10,209 nt of DNA, taken from assembly GCA_013695295.1 (NCBI GenBank), contig JACDAS010000229.1:1-10209 (forward strand). The letters run 5' to 3'. Source of the stretch: Actinomycetota bacterium (GTDB lineage: Bacteria > Actinomycetota > Thermoleophilia > Gaiellales > Gaiellaceae). This document shows positions 5,436 to 10,209 of this stretch, piece by piece (positions within the stretch are counted from its first letter, which is position 1; the number at the start of each line of letters is the position of its first letter). The notes below the pieces were generated by a model. That model searched no databases. It worked only from the letters and a program-made list of their open reading frames with translations, and had not been told where the DNA came from. The translations under genes were made by a program, and so were the position numbers.

Positions 5436-7241
5436 ATGATGCTTCGCGTGCGGGAGGCCGACGGCTACGCGCCCATCCGGGACTACGCGATCGTCGGCGA
5501 CGGCCGGACGGCCGCCTTGATCGGCCTCGACGGGTCGGTCGACTGGCTCTGCCTGCCCGACTTCGACTCGCCATCGGTACTCGGCCGGCTGCTCGACGCG
5601 GGGAAGGGTGGCCGACTCGAGCTCACTCCGGTCGAGCCGTTTCAGGTCACGCGCAGGTATCGCTCAGGCAGCAACGTGCTCGAGACGACCTTCGAGACGG
5701 CCTCCGGCTCCGCACGCGTGAGCGACGCGATGACGCTCCTCGGTACCCGGCTCGGGCCCGCCCGCGAGCTCGTGCGCAGGGTCGAGGGGCTCTCGGGCAC
5801 CATCCGGGTGCGCGTCGTCTTCGAGCCGCGCTTCGACTACGGCCGCCGGGCGGCTCGGATCGCGGGCGGTGGAAGCCGCTTCGTCGCCTCCCACCGCGCC
5901 GACGCCGTCTCGCTATCGGTGTGGGGCGCTGCCCGAACGGAGGTGGAGAACGGGCGGGTGGTCGGCGAGCTCGTCGTCGCCGCGGGTGAGACCGCAGCGC
6001 TCTCCATCGGAGCCGCGCACGCAGAGCCGCTCGTGTTCTCCGGGCGGGATGAGGCTCTCGACCGGCTCGAGGCGACCGATCGCTTCTGGCGCGAGTGGAG
6101 CGCAACAGGAACGTACGAGGGGCCCTGGCAGAAGGCCGTCGTGCGGAGCGCGCTGACGCTCAAGTTGCTCGTCTACGCTCCCTCGGGGGCGATCGTGGCG
6201 GCACCGACCAGCTCGCTGCCGGAGGAGATCGGAGGCACCCGCAACTGGGACTACCGCTACGCGTGGGTGCGCGATGCGTGCTGGACGACCGCCGCCCTGC
6301 TCCGGCTCGGGTACCACGACGAGGTGGACGCCTTCTTCTGGTGGCTGATGCACACCACTCGGCTGACGCAACCGCGCCTCGGAGTCCTCTACCGCGTCAA
6401 CGGCGACCCGAACGTCTCCGAGGTCACGCTCGACCAGCTCTCCGGGTACCGCGCCTCGAGGCCCGTGCGGATCGGCAATGGCGCCCGGAACCAACTCCAG
6501 CTCGATGTCTACGGCAGCTTGCTGCACGCGGTCTGGCTCTACGTCGACGCGGGTCACGCGGTCAGCCGCGACACGGCCAAGGAGGCGGCGAAGATCGCCG
6601 ACTGGGTCGTGGAGAACTGGCAGCGGGCAGACGCCGGGATCTGGGAGACCCGCAGCCCGCCGACGCACTACACGCAATCCAAGGCGATGTGCTGGGTCGC
6701 GCTCGACCGTGCGTGCGCTCTCGCCGACCGCGGAGCGATCCCCGACCGCAGCGCGCGCTGGCGCACGGCCGCCGACGAGATCCGGAGCTTCGTCGAAGAG
6801 CGAGCCTTCGACGAGGAGCTCGGCTACGTGAGAGCCCCGGCGCTGCGCGAGTCCGACGCGAGCCTGCTCACGCTCGCGCTGCTCGACTGGAGCTCCGGAG
6901 CCGACCCGCGCCTGATAACGACCGTGGACGGTGTTCGACGCCAGCTGGCGCGAGGGCCGCTCGTCGACCGCTACCGCGGCCAGGACGGGCTCGAAGGCGA
7001 CGAGGGGGCGTTCCTGACGTGCTCCTTCTGGCTCGTCGATGCGCTTGCGCGCACCGGCCGGCACGGTGAGGCTGCCGAGTTGATGGACGAGCTCGTCTCG
7101 CTCGCGAACGACGTCGGCCTCTACTCGGAGGAGCTCGACCCTGCAAGCGGCGCGTTCCTCGGCAACTTCCCGCAGGCGCTCAGCCACCTCGCGCTCGTGA
7201 ACGCGGCGGTCAGCCTCGCGGCGTCGGAGTCCAGGCCGTGA
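5436..7241 (+). CDS. GH15 family glycoside hydrolase (glucoamylase/trehalase type)
   Basis: The protein has 601 residues from ATG 5436; ATG 5439 or GTG 5448 are equally possible starts because no Shine-Dalgarno is visible. The N-terminal beta domain opens with GYAPIRDYAIVGDGRTAALIG and GSVDWLCLPDFDSPS, characteristic of bacterial GH15 enzymes. The (alpha/alpha)6 catalytic part has GTRNWDYRYAWVRDA (about 268-281), the WE-x10-SKAMCW region with Glu404 as likely general acid, and EELDP (E565/E566) as likely general base, followed by FLGNFPQALSHLALVNAA. GH15 enzymes remove glucose from starch-like glucans or hydrolyse trehalose by inversion; actinobacterial members include trehalases, so the substrate is open. 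There is no signal peptide, so it is probably cytoplasmic, acting on glycogen or trehalose. It lies 33 bp after dnaE2 on the same strand, possibly co-transcribed, and overlaps the next gene by GTGA. Confidence 0.92.
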   Translation: MMLRVREADGYAPIRDYAIVGDGRTAALIGLDGSVDWLCLPDFDSPSVLGRLLDAGKGGRLELTPVEPFQVTRRYRSGSNVLETTFETASGSARVSDAMTLLGTRLGPARELVRRVEGLSGTIRVRVVFEPRFDYGRRAARIAGGGSRFVASHRADAVSLSVWGAARTEVENGRVVGELVVAAGETAALSIGAAHAEPLVFSGRDEALDRLEATDRFWREWSATGTYEGPWQKAVVRSALTLKLLVYAPSGAIVAAPTSSLPEEIGGTRNWDYRYAWVRDACWTTAALLRLGYHDEVDAFFWWLMHTTRLTQPRLGVLYRVNGDPNVSEVTLDQLSGYRASRPVRIGNGARNQLQLDVYGSLLHAVWLYVDAGHAVSRDTAKEAAKIADWVVENWQRADAGIWETRSPPTHYTQSKAMCWVALDRACALADRGAIPDRSARWRTAADEIRSFVEERAFDEELGYVRAPALRESDASLLTLALLDWSSGADPRLITTVDGVRRQLARGPLVDRYRGQDGLEGDEGAFLTCSFWLVDALARTGRHGEAAELMDELVSLANDVGLYSEELDPASGAFLGNFPQALSHLALVNAAVSLAASESRP

Positions 7242-7717
7242 CGCTCTGGGGTGCACTGGCCGGTGGGCTGGTCGGGACAGTGCTCCTCTCCACGACCGTG
7301 CGCCTAGCCCAGGAGATCGGCGTCACCCGCATGGACATCCCGCTCCTGCTCGGGACGGCCTTCACGGAGAACCGGAGCCGCGCGAACCTGATCGGCTACG
7401 GCGTTCATTTCGTGAACGGGCTCGTGTTCTCGCTCGTGTACGCCGGGGTGTTCGAGGCGACCGGACGCGCCGGCTGGCTGTTCGGGGCCGGGCTCGGGCT
7501 CGTCCACGGGCTCTTCGCGGGAGGCGTGCTCGTGAACGTGCTCCTGCCGGCGCTCCACCCGAGGATGGGCACCTCCTGGACGGATGCGAGCGCCACCCCG
7601 CTGCTCGAGCCGCCCGGCTTCCTGCTCCTGAACTACGGCCGTCACACGGTGCTCGTGACGCTGCTCGGGCACGTCGCCTACGGGACGATCGTCGGCGCCT
7701 TCGCGGCCGGTCTTTAG
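7238..7717 (+). CDS. Four-helix integral membrane protein, unknown function
   Basis: GTG at 7238 overlaps the preceding stop (GTGA), and GGAG at 7226-7229 is well placed as a ribosome binding site. The 159 residues have four hydrophobic helices, near 3-23, 53-73, 79-105 and 137-158. A conserved-looking RMDIPLLLGTAF segment follows helix 1. Histidines lie within or at the edges of helices (H57, H90, H145, with H107 and H136 in the adjoining loop), often near glycines. It resembles the short MDI-motif membrane proteins common in actinobacteria (perhaps DUF6789-like, from memory only). No function can be assigned. It probably shares a transcript with the GH15 gene; a hairpin just after its stop may end the operon. 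Confidence 0.8.
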   Translation: MTLWGALAGGLVGTVLLSTTVRLAQEIGVTRMDIPLLLGTAFTENRSRANLIGYGVHFVNGLVFSLVYAGVFEATGRAGWLFGAGLGLVHGLFAGGVLVNVLLPALHPRMGTSWTDASATPLLEPPGFLLLNYGRHTVLVTLLGHVAYGTIVGAFAAGL

Positions 7718-7720
7718 CGT

Positions 7721-7741
7721 GGGTGAACCCATGGTTCCCCC
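7721..7741 (+). terminator. Hairpin after the membrane-protein gene, possible terminator
   Basis: GGGTGAACC pairs with GGTTCCCCC around a CAT loop, with one T-C mismatch in a 9-bp stem. It starts 4 bp after the TAG stop. There is no U-tract, so it is not a classical intrinsic terminator, but U-less hairpins like this are often seen at actinobacterial operon ends. Confidence 0.4.
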
Positions 7742-7788
7742 TCGGGCCCCCTCCTGCGCTCTCGCTGACCAGCCGTCCTTGGCCTCCC

Positions 7789-7805
7789 GCCGGGCGTAGC
7801 CCGGC
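7789..7805. repeat. Perfect 7-bp GC stem-loop
   Basis: GCCGGGC and GCCCGGC form a perfect inverted repeat around a GTA loop. In a convergent intergenic region it could act as a terminator for either strand. No U-tract follows on either side. In such GC-rich DNA a 7-bp match can also arise by chance. Confidence 0.35.
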
Positions 7806-7877
7806 TCCGGCCCGGCCGCCACAGCCATGCATTCCCCGTGGTGCCGTCTTCCAGGCTTCTCCGCCAGCAAAGACTTG

Positions 7878-7891
7878 TCACGACGTCGTGA
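7878..7891. repeat. 14-bp perfect palindrome TCACGACGTCGTGA
   Basis: This is a fully symmetric sequence with no spacer, in a non-coding convergent region. It has the form of a binding site for a dimeric protein, but no promoter is obvious next to it and no gene starts nearby, so its role is unknown. Confidence 0.4.
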
Positions 7892-7932
7892 GGAGCCCAA
7901 GCCGGTCCGGCAGGCCGTGGCGTGATCCAGGG

Positions 7933-8241
7933 CTACGCATCCGTGTAGGCCCAGGCGAAGCGCGGGAACCGTTTCCGCGCAGCGCGGTCGAAAGCCTTCG
8001 CGTAGTCGGCCGCGGCCCGCTCCTCGAGCGTCGCCGCGTAGGTGTCGCGTAGGGCTTCGAGCTCGGCGACCGTCCATTCGATCTGATCGGCGAGGTCGCC
8101 GTATCGCTCCTCCGCGTCCTCGCGGCCCGCGGCGCCGAACTCCCGCTCGGCCCGTCTGCATTCCCGCAGCAGGTCGGCGTGCTGGGACTCGAAGAGCCCG
8201 AGCTGCCGCTGCACGAGGTCCGAGAAGCGCCGGCGGAACAC
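7933..8241 (-). CDS. Conserved-looking 102-residue helical protein, unknown function
   Basis: GTG at 8241 gives 102 residues, with a GGAG 4 nt upstream (minus strand). An in-frame GTG at 8277 would overlap the divergent gene and is less likely. The protein is charged and almost wholly helical: an RRFSDLVQRQLGLFESQ opening, an acidic EDAEERYGDLADQIEW middle and an aromatic-basic end (RKRFPRFAWAY). There is no signal peptide or membrane segment. The pattern resembles small hypothetical proteins of Thermoleophilia genomes (from memory). It is divergent from the EEP gene, with only about 22 bp between starts. The open frame continues far upstream on this strand, but that part is antisense to the EEP active-site coding sequence and is not coding. 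No function can be assigned. Confidence 0.72.
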   Translation of the reverse strand: MFRRRFSDLVQRQLGLFESQHADLLRECRRAEREFGAAGREDAEERYGDLADQIEWTVAELEALRDTYAATLEERAAADYAKAFDRAARKRFPRFAWAYTDA

Positions 8242-8263
8242 GCTGCTCCATACACTACGGCGC
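8242..8263. promoter_or_regulatory. Very short divergent intergenic region, possible -10 for the EEP gene
   Basis: Only 22 bp separate the two inferred divergent starts. TACACT at 8251-8256 matches the -10 consensus at four of six positions and would place a plus-strand start at about 8263-8264, the proposed CTG codon, giving a leaderless message. No recognisable -35 is present at the right distance (it would fall inside the minus-strand gene). The evidence is weak. Confidence 0.3.
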
Positions 8264-9052
8264 CTGCTCGTCCGCACCTGGAACCTCTTCCACGGCAGCG
8301 CGGTCCCTCGCGGGCGCCGGGCCTTCCTCGAGGAGATGGTGCGGCTCGCCTCGGCCGACAAGCCGGACATCCTCTGTCTGCAGGAGGTGCCGGCCTGGGC
8401 GCTCGACCGCCTCCGCCGCTGGAGCGGCATGACCGCCTTCGGCGACGTCGCCTCGCGCCCCCGCCTCGGAGCCTGGCTCGGACGTGCCGTGACGGCGCTC
8501 GACCACAGTCTCTTCCGCTCGGCGTTCGCGGGGCAGGGGAACGCGATCCTGCTCGGGCGGGAACTCCGGGCGCTCGAGCGCCGCCGGCTCGTCCTGAACC
8601 CGCGCGCGTTTCGCCGCGAGCGCGCCCGGATGCTCGGCCTCGACGGGCGGACGCAGCTCGCCTGGGCCCGGGAGCGCCGCATCTGCCAGGCACTCCGTGT
8701 CGAGCGAGCGGGGGCCTCGACGCTCGTGGTCGCCAACCTGCACGCCACCAGCCACCGGGACGGCAGGCTCCCGGCGGCCGAGGTCGGGCGAGCCGCGGAG
8801 TTCGTCGCCCACTTCGCCCTGGTGGGCGAGCCGCGCGTGCTCGCGGGCGACTTCAACGTCTCGATCCGCTCGGAGGCTTTGCAGGAGCTGCTCGGGCCGG
8901 CGGGTGGCTATGGCAGCGCCGGGCCCGGGATCGACCACGTGCTCGTGGCGGGGCTGCCTGCGTCGGCGGCCGACGTGTGGCCGCTCGAGCGCCGCCAGGC
9001 ACACGGGCAGCTGCTCTCGGACCACGCCCCGGTGGAGGTGCGGATCCGGTGA
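8264..9052 (+). CDS. Endonuclease/exonuclease/phosphatase (EEP) family protein, apparent CTG start
   Basis: All EEP active-site motifs are present. Numbered from the CTG at 8264, they are TWN (N7), LQE (E41), NLH (N158, H160), GDFN (D196, N198), IDH (D224, H225) and SDH (D253, H254). This fold is a Mg-dependent phosphodiesterase/phosphatase acting on DNA, RNA or small phosphate esters, so the substrate cannot be told. At 262 residues it is a normal single-domain length, with no signal peptide. The first ATG in frame is 8336, but starting there would remove the first strand and catalytic-site Asn (RTWNLFHG). No ATG, GTG or TTG precedes that strand in frame, so CTG 8264 is the best candidate; a base error near the start is the alternative. 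Its stop overlaps the next gene's GTG (GTGA), indicating a two-gene operon. Confidence 0.85.
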   Translation: MLVRTWNLFHGSAVPRGRRAFLEEMVRLASADKPDILCLQEVPAWALDRLRRWSGMTAFGDVASRPRLGAWLGRAVTALDHSLFRSAFAGQGNAILLGRELRALERRRLVLNPRAFRRERARMLGLDGRTQLAWARERRICQALRVERAGASTLVVANLHATSHRDGRLPAAEVGRAAEFVAHFALVGEPRVLAGDFNVSIRSEALQELLGPAGGYGSAGPGIDHVLVAGLPASAADVWPLERRQAHGQLLSDHAPVEVRIR

Positions 9053-10116
9053 CCTTCGACGAGGCCCGCGCCGCGTTTCCGGTGCTCGAGCGCCTCGCCT
9101 ACCTGAACGCGGGCAGCATGGGGCCGCTCTCGCGCGGCACCGCCGAGGCGATGAGGACCCGCCTCTACGACGACCTCGAGCGCGGCCGCGGCGGCGGTGC
9201 CTACATCGAGGAGATGCTCCGGCTCCGCGCGGACGTCCGGGCGGCGCTCGCCGCGCTGATCGGCGTCGAGCCGCAGCAGCTCGCGCTGACCAGCTCGACC
9301 ACCGACGGCTGCAACATCGTGCTCGCCGGGCTTGGCCTGGGCCCCGAGGACGAGATCGTGACCACCGACGCCGAGCACTTCGGCCTGGCCGGGCCGCTCC
9401 ACACCTCGGGGGCGCGCGTCCGGGTCGCGCGACTCGGCGACGGCGATCCGGTCGGGGCGATCCTCGGCGAGGTGAGCGCTCGAACGCGGCTGCTCGCGCT
9501 CTCGCACGTCGCCTGGACGAGCGGCAACTCCCTCTCGCCGCTCGAGCTCAAGCGCGAGACCGGCCTACCCGTCCTCGTCGACGGCGCCCAGTCCGTCGGC
9601 GCGATCGAGGTGGACGCGGCGCCGTTCGACTTCTACACGGTCTCGGGCCAGAAGTGGCTTTGCGGCCCGGACGCGACTGGCGCCCTCTACGTCGCCGACC
9701 CGGACCGGCTGCACGTCGCGCGGCCGACGTACTTCTCGCAGAGCAGCTTCGAGCCCGGTGGCGCCTTCACTCCCACCGAGGGCGCAGCCCGCTTCGACTC
9801 GGGCTGGATCGCCGTTCCCTCGCTCGCCGGCCTCGAGGTGGCCCTACGACAGGCGCCGGACTGGCGCTTCGAGCGGGTGCTGGCCGCGAGTGAGCGCTGC
9901 CGGGCGCTGCTCGCGGAGCACTTCGACGTCGTCACGGCTCCGGGCCAGTCGGGCCTCGTCTCCTTCCGCGCGGACACGCCGGCTGCGCTCGTCGCCCGCG
10001 CCGCCGAGCGGGGAGTCGTGATCCGGGAGATCCCCGGGACCGGTCTCGTCCGGGTCTCGTGCGGTTACTGGACGAGCGACGGCGATCTCGAGCGACTGCT
10101 CGACGCGCTCGTCTAG
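9049..10116 (+). CDS. Class V aminotransferase / cysteine desulfurase-like PLP enzyme
   Basis: GTG 9049 overlaps the EEP stop; GGAGG at 9034-9038 is a fair ribosome binding site. The 355 residues follow the fold-type I, class V pattern: LAYLNAGSMGPLS near the N-terminus, SSTTDGCNIVLAGLGL for cofactor phosphate binding, His110 in the DAEHFG motif stacking on PLP, DGAQSVG with D178 and Q181, and Lys202 in SGQKWLCGPDATGALYV as the Schiff-base lysine. The end (VRVSCGYWTSDGDLERLLDAL) is typical of the family. Members include cysteine desulfurases, isopenicillin-N-epimerase-like enzymes and EgtE-type lyases. I see no clear catalytic-cysteine loop of an Nif/IscS-type desulfurase, so the reaction is left open. 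It is probably cytosolic. The stop codon overlaps that of the convergent gene. Confidence 0.88.
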   Translation: MTFDEARAAFPVLERLAYLNAGSMGPLSRGTAEAMRTRLYDDLERGRGGGAYIEEMLRLRADVRAALAALIGVEPQQLALTSSTTDGCNIVLAGLGLGPEDEIVTTDAEHFGLAGPLHTSGARVRVARLGDGDPVGAILGEVSARTRLLALSHVAWTSGNSLSPLELKRETGLPVLVDGAQSVGAIEVDAAPFDFYTVSGQKWLCGPDATGALYVADPDRLHVARPTYFSQSSFEPGGAFTPTEGAARFDSGWIAVPSLAGLEVALRQAPDWRFERVLAASERCRALLAEHFDVVTAPGQSGLVSFRADTPAALVARAAERGVVIREIPGTGLVRVSCGYWTSDGDLERLLDALV

Positions 10117-10209
10117 CTGGAGTCTGCGAGCGGCGCGAACAGGTCGACGCCGTTGCCGTCGGGGTCTCGAACGATCGCGTAGCGCTGGCCCCAGAACGCG
10201 TCCCAGGGC
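10113..10209 (-). CDS. VOC/glyoxalase-family protein, C-terminal end (cut by window edge)
   Basis: The last 97 bp encode, on the minus strand, PWDAFWGQRYAIVRDPDGN followed by GVDLFAPLADSS and TAG at 10113-10115. RYAIVRDPDGN-x-VDLF is the closing strand of vicinal-oxygen-chelate proteins (glyoxalase, bleomycin-resistance and dioxygenase relatives). The residue usually serving as the last metal ligand (Glu) is Asp here, so metal binding is uncertain. Only the last 31 residues are in view; the rest lies beyond the window. The gene is convergent with the aminotransferase, and the stop codons of the two genes share the palindrome CTAG. Confidence 0.75.
   Translation of the reverse strand, partial: PWDAFWGQRYAIVRDPDGNGVDLFAPLADSS

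Larger units (their letters stand above)
7718..7932. other. Convergent intergenic region with hairpins, no gene seen
   Basis: These 215 bp lie between the 3' ends of the membrane protein and the minus-strand 102-residue gene. I see no convincing coding signal, tRNA or other RNA gene. It holds two compact inverted repeats and one perfect 14-bp palindrome, listed separately, consistent with transcription termination from both sides. Confidence 0.6.

Noticed and set aside
7718..7932. tRNA or small RNA gene in the convergent intergenic region
   Set aside because: The GGTTCCCCC segment recalls a T-arm, but no acceptor stem, anticodon arm or conserved TTCGA loop is present.
8242..8856. Upstream extension of the 102-residue minus-strand protein to 8856
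   Set aside because: That stretch is antisense to the EEP motifs and has Ser/Arg/Pro-rich shadow composition. The plausible start is the GTG at 8241.
8179..9048. Upstream extension of the aminotransferase frame to 8179
   Set aside because: It overlaps the whole EEP gene in another frame and has low-complexity Arg/Pro/Ala composition. The PLP-enzyme fold begins at the GTG at 9049, which has a GGAGG before it.

Overview
The window is very GC-rich with strong G/C bias at third codon positions. It has short gene spacings, ATGA/GTGA stop-start overlaps, an actinobacterial-type SOS box (GAAC-N4-GTTC) and an imuB/DUF6504/dnaE2 set. Together these suggest a high-GC actinobacterium. Gaiellales or Solirubrobacterales-like Thermoleophilia is my best guess from protein style, but I cannot confirm the taxon from sequence alone.

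Layout. (1) 26-376: a decayed comB (2-phosphosulfolactate phosphatase) remnant with a missing middle and a frame change. (2) 403-594, minus strand: a small Cys-rich, single-helix membrane protein. Upstream of it lie a perfect Shine-Dalgarno and a 10-codon ORF in the same frame. (3) 660-696: a compact promoter carrying two SOS (LexA) boxes, lying between divergent starts. (4) 699-5402: the mutagenesis operon, imuB (catalytically dead Y-family protein), a DUF6504-like small protein and dnaE2 (error-prone DNA polymerase III alpha), coupled by a 4-bp overlap and then a 1-bp gap. (5) 5436-7717: a GH15 glucoamylase/trehalase-type enzyme and a four-helix membrane protein, on the same strand and close enough to be read through from dnaE2. 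(6) 7718-7932: a convergent intergenic stretch with two hairpins and a 14-bp perfect palindrome. (7) 7933-8241, minus: a 102-residue helical protein of unknown function. (8) 8264-10116: an endonuclease/exonuclease/phosphatase (EEP) protein, apparently with a CTG start, coupled to a class V aminotransferase. (9) 10113-10209, minus: the C-terminal end of a VOC/glyoxalase-type protein cut by the window edge.

How it works together: the central unit is a DNA-damage-inducible mutasome. DNA damage would relieve LexA from the tandem boxes. ImuB would then act as a clamp-binding scaffold that recruits DnaE2 for translesion synthesis. An imuA gene is not visible next to imuB. The most novel candidate is the small membrane protein transcribed away from the same SOS-box region. 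If LexA controls it too, it would be an SOS-induced membrane micro-protein. This is an inference from position and is not proven.
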